A stretch of 33,498 nt of DNA from an uncultured Eubacteriales bacterium (GCA_900315125.1 OMXT01000094.1:1-33498); one strand, 5' to 3'; counted from the stretch's first letter, positions 23,706 through 32,161 are shown. Notes: generated from the sequence alone by a model not told the origin. A program made the numbers and translations.

Positions 23706-24071
23706 ATGAGAAAACACGAACCCCTTTACAAGAGCTTCGGATACGCGTTCCAGGGCATCTGGCGCACGATCCGGGACGAACGGAACATCAAGATCCACCT
23801 GACAGCGACCGTGCTGGTCGTGATCTTCGGGCTCCTTCTCCATATATCGGAGACGGAGTGGTTCGTGTGCGCGGTCTTCATCGCTCTGGTCATCAGCCTG
23901 GAACTGGTAAATACAGCAGTAGAGGCAGCAGTGGACCTTGTGACAGAAGAACGCAGGCCCCTGGCCAAGAAAGCGAAAGACGCAGCTGCGGGCGCAGTCC
24001 TTGCGGCTGCCATATGCGCAGCCATCGTCGGATGCGTGATCTTTCTGCCTAAACTGGTTGTTTTACTCTAA
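23706..24071 (+). CDS. dgkA: Diacylglycerol/undecaprenol kinase, DgkA family
   Basis: The 121-residue integral membrane kinase has an amphipathic N-terminus (SFGYAFQGIWRTIRDERN) and three hydrophobic segments. The family active-site helix is ELVNTAVEAAVD, with E66, N69, E73 and D77, followed by AKKAKDAAAGAV. In Gram-positive bacteria this type mainly phosphorylates undecaprenol to recycle the cell-wall lipid carrier. The ATG at 23706 has GACGGAGG upstream. It heads a three-gene run with the phasin-like and UbiB-like genes, with gaps of 11 and 9 bases. Confidence 0.92.
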   Translation: MRKHEPLYKSFGYAFQGIWRTIRDERNIKIHLTATVLVVIFGLLLHISETEWFVCAVFIALVISLELVNTAVEAAVDLVTEERRPLAKKAKDAAAGAVLAAAICAAIVGCVIFLPKLVVLL

Positions 24072-24082
24072 GGAGGTTTACT

Positions 24083-24430
24083 ATGGACAACAAGAATTAC
24101 CTGTCAGAAACAGCACGCAAGATTTTCCTCGCAGGCGTCGGCGCCCTGGCTATGAGCGCGGAAAAGGCGGATGAACTGGTCAGCAGCATGGTGGAGAAAG
24201 GTGAGATCACCGTAGAACAGGGCAAGACTCTGAACCAGGAGCTGAAGCGCACGGTCAGGGAAAGCCGGGAGAAGAAGCCGGAGGCAGCGGGAACAAAGGC
24301 TGAACCGGCCGCAGAAAAACCGGAGAAGCGGGATATCAAGTCCATGCTGGACGGTCTTTCCGCTGAGGAACTGAACGAGCTGAAACAGATCCTTGCCGCT
24401 AAGGACGAAAACGCAGAAGACGCAGAGTAA
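24083..24430 (+). CDS. Phasin-like protein (PhaF/PhaI family)
   Basis: The 115-residue soluble protein has the family start ARKIFLAGVGALAMSAEKAD, a predicted amphipathic or coiled-coil region (MVEKGEITVEQGKTLNQELK), a low-complexity Ala/Pro/Glu/Lys linker (about 65-85) and a C-terminal helix. Polyhydroxyalkanoate-granule phasins share the N-terminal pattern, but no PHA synthase is present here. In Clostridia the gene frequently precedes a UbiB-type kinase gene, as it does here. RBS AAGGAGG is ideal. A granule role is doubtful; a membrane or lipid-associated partner of the UbiB protein is a reasonable inference. Confidence 0.75.
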   Translation: MDNKNYLSETARKIFLAGVGALAMSAEKADELVSSMVEKGEITVEQGKTLNQELKRTVRESREKKPEAAGTKAEPAAEKPEKRDIKSMLDGLSAEELNELKQILAAKDENAEDAE

Positions 24431-24439
24431 TACAGCAAT

Positions 24440-26104
24440 ATGCCCGAGATAAATGAGAAGAAAAATGACAGCAGCGCCCGGTTTCGGGAGATCCGTGCCA
24501 TCCTTCGCAAATATCATGTGACCCGGGGCATCACACCGGAAAAGCTCAGGCAGATCCTGGAGGATCTGGGACCCACCTATGTCAAGTTGGGGCAGATCAT
24601 GTCGCTGCATTCGGACATCCTGCCGAAGCGCTACTGCGACGAGCTGATGAAGCTGACCAGCGATGTGGATCCCATGCCCTTCTCTGACGTGCTGGATGTG
24701 CTGACCCACAGCTACCGCTGTGACCCCTACGAGATATTCAGGACGATCGAAGAGAATCCCCTTGGGTCTGCTTCCATCGCCCAGGTGCACCGCGCTTCGC
24801 TGAAAAGCGGTGAGGAAGTAGTCGTTAAGGTCCAGCGCAAAGGCATCTATGATACGATGGCCCGGGATATCGGCCTGCTCCATCGCCTGGTGAGCCATAT
24901 GCCTCCGGTGGGCGGCCTTGCAGATGTGGCGGATTTTGACATGGTCCTGGATGAAATGTGGTCCGTAGCCCAGGAGGAGATGGATTTCCTGAAGGAAGCA
25001 GCGAACATGCAGGAGTTCCGGAAACTGAACCGGGACATCCTCTACGTTTACGTGCCCGAACTCTTCCGTGAGTACACTACAGACCGGGTTTTGGTCATGG
25101 AATATGTGGATGGGATCGCCATTGATGATGCGGAGGCTCTCCTCGGACTTGGTTACGATCTGGACGAAATAGGTGCGAAATTCGTTGACAATTATATAAA
25201 GCAGATCATGGACGACGGCTTCTTCCATGCGGATCCCCACCCGGGGAACGTCAAGATCCGGGACGGAAAGATCGTCTGGCTTGACATGGGCATGATGGGA
25301 CGGCTCACCGAACGGCTGCGCCAGATCATGGGTCGGGGCGTGAAGGGCATCGCCCTGCACGATGTACGGATGGTCGAGGAGGCGGTCATAGAACTGGGTG
25401 ACTTTCAGGAACCTCCGAACCGCCGGAAACTCTACGAGGATCTCAGAAATTACCTCGATAAATACGGCAGCGAGAATATGGGGGACATCAGCATCAGCAC
25501 AGCGGTACTCGACATGTTCGACGTTATGAAAAACAACGGCATCGCCCTGCCCCACGGCGTGACCATGCTGGGAAGGAGCCTGGCACAGATGGAGGGAGTG
25601 TTTGCCAAGATCAGCCCGGATATCAGCATGTCTGCCATCGCGGAGCAGCGCGTAACCCAGCAGATGTTCCATGATATCGACTGGCGGGATGAACTGACAA
25701 CCGACGGGCGGCGGCTCTGGCGATCCATGTCGAAAAGCGTGGAGATCCCGGGCCTTGCAACGGACGCGCTGAAGGAGTACCTGTCCGGCGAGTCCAGAAT
25801 GAACCTGAGGCTGAACCTTTCTCAGCCAACCGTAGTGATCATCCGGGCTGCGGTGCGCAACCTGGTCATCGGCATGTGCATTGCCGCCCTCCTCGTGGGA
25901 TCAGCGATCCTCTGCACGACAGACATGTCGCCGAAGATCTTCGGGATACCTGCCTTGGGTTTTCTCGGTTTCTTCATCGCGACCATGGCAACAGCCTTTT
26001 TCACCCTGCGTTTTTTCTGGGAGACCTGGCTGCGGAAGCGGGTCCATCGCCGCCGCAAAGCGCGGAAGATGCGGAAGCGCCGGTCCGGATCGATTCCGCG
26101 ATAA
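24440..26104 (+). CDS. ABC1/AarF/UbiB-family atypical kinase
   Basis: The 554-residue protein has the family's KxGQ motif (K49-LGQ52), the alanine-rich ASIAQ loop (111-115), VVVKVQ with K130, HADPHPGN (263-270) and LDMGMMGR. Two C-terminal membrane segments (about 475-495 and 505-530) are followed by a very basic tail. In aerobes UbiB supports ubiquinone synthesis, which an anaerobic Clostridium is unlikely to make, so an isoprenoid-lipid-related role is inferred. The gene is nine bases after the phasin-like gene with a poor RBS, consistent with translational coupling. A weak inverted repeat (GGGA/TCCC) follows, but I do not call a terminator. Confidence 0.88.
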   Translation: MPEINEKKNDSSARFREIRAILRKYHVTRGITPEKLRQILEDLGPTYVKLGQIMSLHSDILPKRYCDELMKLTSDVDPMPFSDVLDVLTHSYRCDPYEIFRTIEENPLGSASIAQVHRASLKSGEEVVVKVQRKGIYDTMARDIGLLHRLVSHMPPVGGLADVADFDMVLDEMWSVAQEEMDFLKEAANMQEFRKLNRDILYVYVPELFREYTTDRVLVMEYVDGIAIDDAEALLGLGYDLDEIGAKFVDNYIKQIMDDGFFHADPHPGNVKIRDGKIVWLDMGMMGRLTERLRQIMGRGVKGIALHDVRMVEEAVIELGDFQEPPNRRKLYEDLRNYLDKYGSENMGDISISTAVLDMFDVMKNNGIALPHGVTMLGRSLAQMEGVFAKISPDISMSAIAEQRVTQQMFHDIDWRDELTTDGRRLWRSMSKSVEIPGLATDALKEYLSGESRMNLRLNLSQPTVVIIRAAVRNLVIGMCIAALLVGSAILCTTDMSPKIFGIPALGFLGFFIATMATAFFTLRFFWETWLRKRVHRRRKARKMRKRRSGSIPR

Positions 26105-26182
26105 TGCTGGTAAACACAGGGATTCATCCCGTTTCCTGATATACGGCAGACCTCTGCGATTATGCGTTTTCCCGCATATTCC

Positions 26183-26893
26183 TCAGCCCTCCACCTTATC
26201 CTGCCGCTTAAGATATGCTCTGGTATATCTGCATACAGCAAAGCACCGTCCGCAGATATCCTTCTCAAAGCCAAGGCTCTCTTTCGTAATGGCGAGCATT
26301 GCGCTCAGGCAGCTCTCTATGTCCGCGATCTCCGATCTTGATGTTCCTGCGTTCCAGAGCGTTCCTTTCAGCGCATGACCCGGACATGCATTGACGCAGA
26401 GCCTGCAGGCGCCGCACTTCGAGCTGCTGACCGGCTCGTCGGTAACAAGTGGAGCATCCGTGTAGATCGTGGACAGCCGAATTGCTGAGCCGTACTGTTC
26501 TGTAATCAGCAGACAGTTCTTCCCAATCCAGCCCAGACCTGCCCGGACAGCAGCGGTTTTATGAGGCAGGACAGATGTGACATGATCCCGCATCTTTACC
26601 CGGTCAGTCGTAAGGGCATATGCCTGAAAGCCCCTTTCTCTCAGGTAACGTTCTCCAGCCAGCACGATCTCATCCAGGCTGCGGTTCATCTCCGTGTACG
26701 TCTGGCAGTATTCCGGCGTCGGTCTTTCCTGCACCGGCTTTACGATTGCTGCAGGAATGGGTATCGCAATGGAGACAGCATAGCGGTATGGGCAGTTTTC
26801 CACGCCTTCCATATCCCCGACCCCCACCAGCGCCGCTCCCTGAGAAGGCAAAAAGTTCTTTACTGACTCCGTCAGTTTCTGGTCCTGAATCAT
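26183..26893 (-). CDS. QueG-related iron-sulfur protein
   Basis: The 236-residue protein resembles short proteins annotated as epoxyqueuosine reductase: a DUF1730-like N-terminal half (TTDRVKMRDH, AAVRAGLGWIGKN, LSTIYTDAPL) followed by a ferredoxin-type motif SSKCGACRLCVNACPGHAL and a second incomplete cluster CGRCFAVCR. It lacks the HEAT-like C-terminal region of full-length QueG (about 380 residues), so tRNA queuosine reduction is not assured. It may be a corrinoid-dependent or simple Fe-S redox protein. The ATG at 26893 is supported by GGAGGAAGG; an earlier in-frame start has no RBS. It is last in a cluster with ogt and the AlkA-like gene. Confidence 0.75.
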   Translation of the reverse strand: MIQDQKLTESVKNFLPSQGAALVGVGDMEGVENCPYRYAVSIAIPIPAAIVKPVQERPTPEYCQTYTEMNRSLDEIVLAGERYLRERGFQAYALTTDRVKMRDHVTSVLPHKTAAVRAGLGWIGKNCLLITEQYGSAIRLSTIYTDAPLVTDEPVSSSKCGACRLCVNACPGHALKGTLWNAGTSRSEIADIESCLSAMLAITKESLGFEKDICGRCFAVCRYTRAYLKRQDKVEG

Positions 26894-26955
26894 ATCTTTT
26901 GTCCTTCCTCCATAGTAATTATAGTTTGGACTCGCATGGAAACGGATACGGATCA

Positions 26956-27489
26956 TTATGGCGCAGTGCTGTGCTTCGGCCGGAAAAGACCGTCCATGTC
27001 TGCGCCCTCATGTTCAAGCAGCCATATTTTCTTATCGATCCCGCCTGCATAGCCGGTCAGACTTCCGTTCGTTCCTACGACCCTGTGGCAGGGAACTATG
27101 ACAGAAATTTCATTACGGCCTACAGCGCCTCCGACAGCCTGCGCTGACATACGCGAAAGTCCCCGCTTCTCGGCAATGATTTTAGCAATCCCTCCATATG
27201 TCATGGTCTGACCATAAGGGATCGAATAAAGTATTTCCCAGACCTCATTCTGAAAACCCGAACCTGTAAAATGCAGCGGCACTTTAAAATCCGGATCCTT
27301 GCCGGAAAAATAGACGTCCAGCCATTTTTTCGCGAGTTCAAAAACCGCAAGTTCTTTTTCCTCATGCTCACGGTCCAGATAGAGAGCGAAGTACTTCTGA
27401 CCGTCAAACCACAGTCCGGTCAAAGCCTCCCCATCGCTGGCCAATGTGATGCCGCCGATTGGCGATTCATAATGACTCGTATACTGCAT
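26956..27489 (-). CDS. ogt: Methylated-DNA--protein-cysteine methyltransferase
   Basis: The 177-residue protein directly repairs O6-methylguanine by transferring the methyl group to its own cysteine. The active-site motif IVPCHRVVG contains C134, preceded by the DNA-binding helix-turn-helix region (TYGGIAK, SAQAVGGAVGRN). Length is typical. The ATG at 27489 follows GGAGGAG. It sits 44 bases after the AlkA-like glycosylase gene, so the two alkylation-repair functions are probably co-expressed. Confidence 0.93.
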   Translation of the reverse strand: MQYTSHYESPIGGITLASDGEALTGLWFDGQKYFALYLDREHEEKELAVFELAKKWLDVYFSGKDPDFKVPLHFTGSGFQNEVWEILYSIPYGQTMTYGGIAKIIAEKRGLSRMSAQAVGGAVGRNEISVIVPCHRVVGTNGSLTGYAGGIDKKIWLLEHEGADMDGLFRPKHSTAP

Positions 27490-27533
27490 CTCAGCTCCTC
27501 CAGTATTCTTTCATACACCGTGTCCGGCATTTA

Positions 27534-28178
27534 TTACTTCCTCTTTTTCGGTGCATAGTCTTTCATCTCCGGAATGGCTCCGCCTGCAACAGCCCAGAAA
27601 TACAGACTTGCCACGCTGCAGTACGGCGACAGCCTTTTCCTGTACTTTTCAAACTTCTTCCTGTCCATCTCCCGGTGATGGTATACCATCCGCATACCTC
27701 GCAAGATGGCCAGATCTCCATAACTTAATATGTCTGGTCTCTGCAGGCAGAATAGAAGGATCATCTCAGCCGTCCATACCCCAATCCCTTTCAGCTCTGA
27801 CAAAGCCTTTATCGCCTCCTCATCAGACATATGCTCTACCGCAGCGATATCAAACTGCCCGCTTTTCACCTTCTCTGAAAAATCAAGGATATAATCCGCC
27901 TTCCTGTATGTTGTCCCATACGCCTGAATCTTATCTCTTCCTGCCTCGATCAGGCTCTCCGCAGTTATACTCCCGAGATCATCATTCATCCGCTCCCAAA
28001 GCGTCTGCTGGGCCTTCGTGGATATCTGCTGGCCGATGATATGGTGAATCACAGCAGAGAAAAGATCCGTATCCACAGGACGATCGATATGACCGATGCG
28101 ATCGATCACTGCAGCAAGCTTCTTGTCTTTACTCTTCAGATATTCTGTCTCTTCCGTCCCATAAACAAAATAATCCAT
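27534..28178 (-). CDS. DNA-3-methyladenine glycosylase II (AlkA-like, HhH-GPD)
   Basis: The 214-residue protein excises alkylated purines. It has the helix-hairpin-helix LKGIGVWTAEMIL (129-141) and the catalytic Asp D155 in SYGDLAILRG, preceded by AVIHHIIGQQIS, as in AlkA-type enzymes. It lacks the N-terminal domain of E. coli AlkA, as do many Firmicute forms. The start is the ATG at 28178 with AAAAGGAG immediately upstream; a TTG at 28193 would overlap the RBS. It is first of the alkylation-repair cluster. Confidence 0.9.
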   Translation of the reverse strand: MDYFVYGTEETEYLKSKDKKLAAVIDRIGHIDRPVDTDLFSAVIHHIIGQQISTKAQQTLWERMNDDLGSITAESLIEAGRDKIQAYGTTYRKADYILDFSEKVKSGQFDIAAVEHMSDEEAIKALSELKGIGVWTAEMILLFCLQRPDILSYGDLAILRGMRMVYHHREMDRKKFEKYRKRLSPYCSVASLYFWAVAGGAIPEMKDYAPKKRK

Positions 28179-28189
28179 GAATCTCCTTT

Positions 28190-28420
28190 TCAATACTTGT
28201 TCGCTTCCGCCGTAACTACTATAATTATATTGTCATGTTTTTGAAATAATATCGCTATATTACCATGATTATAATTATATTGCCAAAATGAATTTCCAGG
28301 CTGAATCGTTCGAACGAATTTTGAAAGGATAGTATACATGCCGTATCTGAGTTCAGTCAGCCTGAACAGTACCACCGGGTTTCCATGTTTGATCATGGAT
28401 TTAAACAGAGGGCGGAGCAT
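28190..28420 (-). CDS. Doubtful small ORF between the lipoprotein and AlkA-like genes
   Basis: A 76-codon frame begins with ATG at 28420, behind a weak AGAGG, and ends just before the AlkA-like gene. The product (MLRPLFKSMIKHGNPVVLF at the start) is protein-like but matches nothing I recognise, and its 3' part is very AT-rich. It may be a gene remnant or chance. Confidence 0.22.
   Translation of the reverse strand: MLRPLFKSMIKHGNPVVLFRLTELRYGMYTILSKFVRTIQPGNSFWQYNYNHGNIAILFQKHDNIIIVVTAEANKY
28306..28317. repeat. Perfect 12-bp palindrome TCGTTCGAACGA
   Basis: A fully symmetric 12-mer in the gap between the lipoprotein and AlkA-like genes. Two near-identical AT-rich copies of TATAATTATATTG followed by TCA or CCA lie nearby (about 28220 and 28270). 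Together these look like a regulatory region upstream of the repair cluster. Confidence 0.4.
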
Positions 28421-28454
28421 ACCGGAACCTCTTGTATCCTTTGTCGTTTTTCTT

Positions 28455-29024
28455 TCATTCCCGGGGACCGTCGTATTTCGTAAACGACATACTCTCCGCA
28501 AAGTCATACATCCGCCGGATTTCCTTTTCTGAAGGATCATCTTTATAGTAATCCAGACCGAATACATAATCCTCATGCTGTACATAGATGGCGGGCACGG
28601 GTATATCGGAATTATCATGATATTCCGGGACGATATATCCGGCTTCGCCGTCGATATCAATGGTCTTGGAGTTATCGGCATCTCCGATATAATCTTTCAA
28701 TGTTCCCTGCCTGCCGGAACCCGCCGGCTTGCCTTTGTACGCCAAAAGACTGACGCAAAATCCTTCCGACGCATCGTTGGCACCCTTTGGAACAATATCG
28801 ATTTTTAAATTTTTCCCATAAGGTTCATAACCGCTGGGAAACGCCTCATACCCTTCCGGGAGCTGGTATTCGATCAATTCCTGAATATCCTTTCCCGAAT
28901 ATGCTTTCACCTGTTTCTCCGCCTGATCTCCGCAGGAACAAAGGCAGAATGTGAAGCTGACAGCTGCCAGAATACAAAGACAGATTTTGCAATAAGAAGC
29001 TCCCTTACTTATATGTTTCCGCAT
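28455..29024 (-). CDS. Predicted lipoprotein, unknown function
   Basis: The 189-residue protein has a basic start, a hydrophobic stretch and a lipobox-like end (FCLCSCGD) typical of lipoprotein signal peptides, so it is probably anchored outside the membrane. The mature part is acidic and rich in Tyr, Gly and Asp, with segments such as IDGEAGYIVPEY and YVFGLDYYKDDPSEKEI. I do not recognise a family. The ATG at 29024 follows GGGAGGAG. It lies 66 bases downstream of the anti-sigma gene in the same direction and could be part of that operon, possibly an envelope-stress target. Confidence 0.72.
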   Translation of the reverse strand: MRKHISKGASYCKICLCILAAVSFTFCLCSCGDQAEKQVKAYSGKDIQELIEYQLPEGYEAFPSGYEPYGKNLKIDIVPKGANDASEGFCVSLLAYKGKPAGSGRQGTLKDYIGDADNSKTIDIDGEAGYIVPEYHDNSDIPVPAIYVQHEDYVFGLDYYKDDPSEKEIRRMYDFAESMSFTKYDGPRE

Positions 29025-29090
29025 GACAAATCTCCTCCCGTTTCATCAGTACTATCTGTCGCATAAGAAAACTGCAGGTTCCCGCTAAGC

Positions 29091-30374
29091 TCATTCCACA
29101 CTGATAGTATACACTGCATCATCGTTCAGGAGCTTTAATAATTTGGCTTTGTCAGCGCGGATGGCAATACCGTAGACCTTAAGACCATGCTTTTTAACAT
29201 AGTCTGCAGGCCCGTCCTCCCCGTCATCAGAAAGCAAGACCTCCTCGATGTTCATCATGCGGTCAAAGTTCTTCTGGTCTTTCATGTATTGGAGCAGACT
29301 CAGGAAGTGTTCCCTGGCATGCCTGGGATATTCGGCAGAATAGTTCTCCCCGGCAGAGGATGCCGAAGATCCGTCTTCCTTCTTGCTGTCCTCATAGCCC
29401 AGGAGGTAAGAATATCCGTCTACAGAAGACTGATCGTCGTAAGAAAGCAGGCTGCCCCTCATGCCCATGATCTGCTCCCCGTGACTTCCTAACCAGATTC
29501 CGCACCACCAGGGCCCGAGATTCCAGTTATCTGCCAGCCTGCAGGCATCCTCATAACTGATGATACGGTCCAGTGACAGATACGCTGTATATTCGCCCGC
29601 AGGCATGTTCTTAATATATGCTCGCGCCTCTTCCGGCCCGCCGACTGTAGAATTAGGGGAGATGCGCTCTTTCTTCACAGTGTCTTTTCCCGTCTTATCG
29701 TCAATGACGTTCACTTCACGAGTCTTGCCCATCTGTTCACTTAGAGCCTTTCCCGTGTCAAGCGTCTGTGAAGTCCATTCAAACACATTGTCCACTGGAG
29801 GATCCAGCACGGACGGATCATAGAAAGTAATTCTATTTCGGCTGATTTTCCCTCCTGCAGCTGCCGGTTTGCTGTAGATCGGATAGGCGGTCTGTGTCAG
29901 ATAGAAGTTGTAATTGCCATAGCCCTCGGCTTCCGCGTAAGCGGCATCCATATATCGCAATGGGAGAAAGAGTTCGCTGTAAACACGCATATCCAGCTCC
30001 AGCTGATTCATATCCACTCCGTCACCCCGGTCACCGTCGTATGCAGAAATAGTCGGATCGTAATATAAATGATCAACGATCCTCGGCAGGCCAAAGGCAG
30101 CGAAAAGCCCAAGGATAAGAAGAATGACAGCTACAGCAACTCCCATTTTAACAAAGGCTGTTCGGATGTTCTTTCGGATCAATCTTATGACGGGTTCGCT
30201 GTCTGGTACGTTTATTTCAGCCTCGTCACCGGTACTCATATTGCTCAGATCATCTTCTTCATAAAGATATTCACTGATCGCATCCTGCCTTTCAATTGCC
30301 GATGCCACTTCACTTCTGTCCGGTTCGCTCAGCTTTCCCTCTTTATATAAGCGGAGCAATTCACGATAAGTCAT
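29091..30374 (-). CDS. Membrane anti-sigma factor (Sigma_reg type)
   Basis: The 427-residue protein has a cytoplasmic N-terminus (1-75) with the pattern of sigma-regulator N domains (YRELLRLYKEGKL), one transmembrane segment (about 76-96, AVAVILLILGLF) and a large extracytoplasmic domain resembling the Sigma_reg_C family (SLDRIISYEDACRLADNW, PWWCGIWLG). Such proteins hold a co-transcribed ECF sigma factor inactive until an envelope signal arrives. The ATG at 30374 lies inside the sigma gene and overlaps its end by 14 bases, with AAAGGAGGG in front. The partner pairing is strongly implied by this overlap. Confidence 0.85.
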   Translation of the reverse strand: MTYRELLRLYKEGKLSEPDRSEVASAIERQDAISEYLYEEDDLSNMSTGDEAEINVPDSEPVIRLIRKNIRTAFVKMGVAVAVILLILGLFAAFGLPRIVDHLYYDPTISAYDGDRGDGVDMNQLELDMRVYSELFLPLRYMDAAYAEAEGYGNYNFYLTQTAYPIYSKPAAAGGKISRNRITFYDPSVLDPPVDNVFEWTSQTLDTGKALSEQMGKTREVNVIDDKTGKDTVKKERISPNSTVGGPEEARAYIKNMPAGEYTAYLSLDRIISYEDACRLADNWNLGPWWCGIWLGSHGEQIMGMRGSLLSYDDQSSVDGYSYLLGYEDSKKEDGSSASSAGENYSAEYPRHAREHFLSLLQYMKDQKNFDRMMNIEEVLLSDDGEDGPADYVKKHGLKVYGIAIRADKAKLLKLLNDDAVYTISVE

Positions 30375-30861
30375 AGCAGCCCTCCTTTTCCAGTATTTTC
30401 TTAAGTTCCCGCCTGCCGCGATGAGCGATCATGCGGACATTTTCTGCCGTGATACCAAGCACATGGGCGATCTCTTTCTGATTTAACCCCCCAAAGTACT
30501 GAAGGACCAGTACCTCCCGCTTCCGGTGTTCCAACTGGTTCAGTGCCATATACAGTGCATGGTCCCGCTCCTCATCCAACAATTGATCCAGCGGCGAATT
30601 AAGGTTGTACTCATGATCTAACATCCTGCCCTGCGCTTCTCTGTCACGTTTCTTCACGGCATTAAAGCACAGATTCCGTGCGACCGTATAAAGCCACGCG
30701 CGCATATTAGTATGTGCAGCGTTCAATGACAGGATTGCCTTTAAAAAAGTCTCCTGAAGAAGGTCCTCAGCCAATGGTGCATCATGGCACAGGCTGATCA
30801 GATATAACAGCAGTTCTCTGCTGTACATTCGATAAAGCTGTGTAAGCAGTTTCTCGTCCAT
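30361..30861 (-). CDS. ECF-type RNA polymerase sigma factor
   Basis: The 166-residue protein has region 2 (EDLLQETFLKAILSL, then MRAWLYTVARNLCFN, which binds the -10 element) and region 4 (VLQYFGGLNQKEIAHVLG followed by TAENVRMIAHRGRREL, the helix-turn-helix for the -35 element). The start is the ATG at 30861 with AAGGAGGGG upstream; earlier in-frame GTG and TTG codons lie within the RBS. Its 3' end overlaps the anti-sigma gene. I could not identify an autoregulatory ECF promoter with confidence. Confidence 0.92.
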   Translation of the reverse strand: MDEKLLTQLYRMYSRELLLYLISLCHDAPLAEDLLQETFLKAILSLNAAHTNMRAWLYTVARNLCFNAVKKRDREAQGRMLDHEYNLNSPLDQLLDEERDHALYMALNQLEHRKREVLVLQYFGGLNQKEIAHVLGITAENVRMIAHRGRRELKKILEKEGCYDLS

Positions 30862-31216
30862 CACTCCCCCCTCCTTCAAGTCTCTCTACTAATATAACAA
30901 ACAGACTGGAGAAATGTGACATGCAATTTGCAAAGTCCCATTGATAGAAAATTTCATTACACAGAAATTTATCACTCTGTCTCGGCGTTCTTTCAGCATG
31001 CATGTCAATTTGAGCGCCTCTGAGGCGTGAAATTTAATGCTCATATCGTTCCCGCTCTTCTTCCTCCCTGGTTCAGGGCATGAGAAAAGGCGGGGAGCGA
31101 TCCGAATTGATCAGCCCTCCGGCCATGTAGTTATTCCCTTACAAACTGGATATTCCGCAAGAAAAGACAGGGACTGTGCCCTGTAATCCTCTTATCCGAA
31201 AAAGTTCACCTGCTCT
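30862..31216. other. Intergenic region upstream of the ECF sigma gene
   Basis: About 350 bases with no gene I can support. It contains the terminator of the DUF3221-like lipoprotein gene at 31162-31184, a short hairpin GCGCCTC/GAGGCGT near 31013-31028 without a T-run, and an AT-rich stretch with TATATT just upstream of the sigma gene that may hold its promoter. Confidence 0.5.
31162..31184 (-). terminator. Terminator of the downstream lipoprotein gene
   Basis: On the minus strand ACAGGG (31184-31179) pairs with CCCTGT (31172-31167) and is followed by CTTTTCTT. It lies about 30 bases past the stop of the lipoprotein gene at 31217. Confidence 0.6.
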
Positions 31217-31906
31217 TTACGAGTCTTCCAGAACTTCCAGCCGATATGCCCCGACCCGGGCCGGCAATGCTTCCTCTATAGTTCCGGAAAACCAGATTCG
31301 CACATTATCTCCGACTTTGGGTTCAACAGGCACTTCTGCCGTATCCAGATCAACTATTAGTTCAGAATCCATGAAGTTCTGTGAAATGCCGTATGTGTCA
31401 GGCACATAGGTAACCTTTACCCTAGCCTCATTGGGATTCACTGCTTCTTCTACCTTTGCATCAAAATTTGCAACAACAGACGGCATTGTACTTCTGTCTG
31501 CATTTACATCCCGAAAAACGGAATGTCCTTCTGGCAGGAAAAGGATAATGCAGTCATCCGAATCGAGCTGATAGTCAACGTCTTTACAGAAATTGGACTC
31601 ATCATCCTGTGCGGGTACTTGAGTTTGAGATACTTGCGTTTTAATAGTCCCATCAGGAGTCCCACATTTTAGCATATGTGTCACATAGCCAGTACTTGAA
31701 TAAAGCTTTCCATCCACCATCACAAGAGGCGTGCGCTGGCAGTCGTCCCTCTGCCGATCCGCCGCCCCGGGTTCATCCGTACTGATTGATTGCCCTGAAA
31801 TTTGCTCATCCCGGCTATCATGGGAATCTGAGGCTCCATTTCCGCAAGCCGTCAGGAAGGAAATTGTCATAGCTGCAATCACAAGTGCAGATATCACTTT
31901 TTTCAT
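31217..31906 (-). CDS. Predicted lipoprotein, DUF3221-like C-terminal part
   Basis: The 229-residue protein has a classical lipoprotein signal (MKKVISALVIAAMTISF, lipobox LTAC), a Ser/Asp-rich spacer, and a C-terminal region with VGDNVRIWFSGTIEEALPAR, an OB-like strand pattern typical of DUF3221 proteins. Function is unknown. The ATG at 31906 follows GGAGAGG. It has its own terminator and sits upstream of the ECF sigma gene, so it is not in that operon but may be a sensor or target in the same envelope response. Confidence 0.72.
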   Translation of the reverse strand: MKKVISALVIAAMTISFLTACGNGASDSHDSRDEQISGQSISTDEPGAADRQRDDCQRTPLVMVDGKLYSSTGYVTHMLKCGTPDGTIKTQVSQTQVPAQDDESNFCKDVDYQLDSDDCIILFLPEGHSVFRDVNADRSTMPSVVANFDAKVEEAVNPNEARVKVTYVPDTYGISQNFMDSELIVDLDTAEVPVEPKVGDNVRIWFSGTIEEALPARVGAYRLEVLEDS

Positions 31907-31958
31907 CTTAATTCCTCTCCGATTTCTCTTCAAATTCAGCCATTATTGGTCCTCCAAT

Positions 31959-32155
31959 CTATTTGGCGATCTTATGCTTGTTCATTTTTTCGTCAAAGAT
32001 GTCCGTGATGATCTTCCGTATCCATCCGGCACTAATGCCAGGATCTTGTCCGCGGCAGCCTGATCGGAAACAACTGCTGTAGAAAGCCCCTGATTGATCT
32101 GTTTTGCTCGTTCTCCGTGAAATCTGTTAATTCCATTCTGATATTCTCTTCTCAC
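31959..32155 (-). pseudogene. Frameshifted small gene, unknown family
   Basis: A GTG-started frame (32155 to 31982) encodes a protein-like segment including ERAKQINQGLSTAVVSDQ and ADKILALVPDGYG, then runs off into an unlikely Ser/Arg-rich tail. Shifting one frame at the PDGYG point restores a sensible ending, KIITDIFDEKMNKHKIAK, that stops at 31959. This pattern suggests a single-base frameshift in an older gene. No strong RBS. I do not recognise the product. Confidence 0.38.
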
Positions 32156-32161
32156 CAGTCT

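Noticed and set aside
24104-25672. 522-codon minus-strand frame opposite phasin and ubiB
   Set aside because: Spans two genes on the opposite strand, His/Val-rich shadow composition, no RBS.
28338-28532. Plus-strand 64-codon frame with a weak GAAAGGA
   Set aside because: Runs into the lipoprotein gene on the opposite strand and has no recognisable sequence; likely chance.
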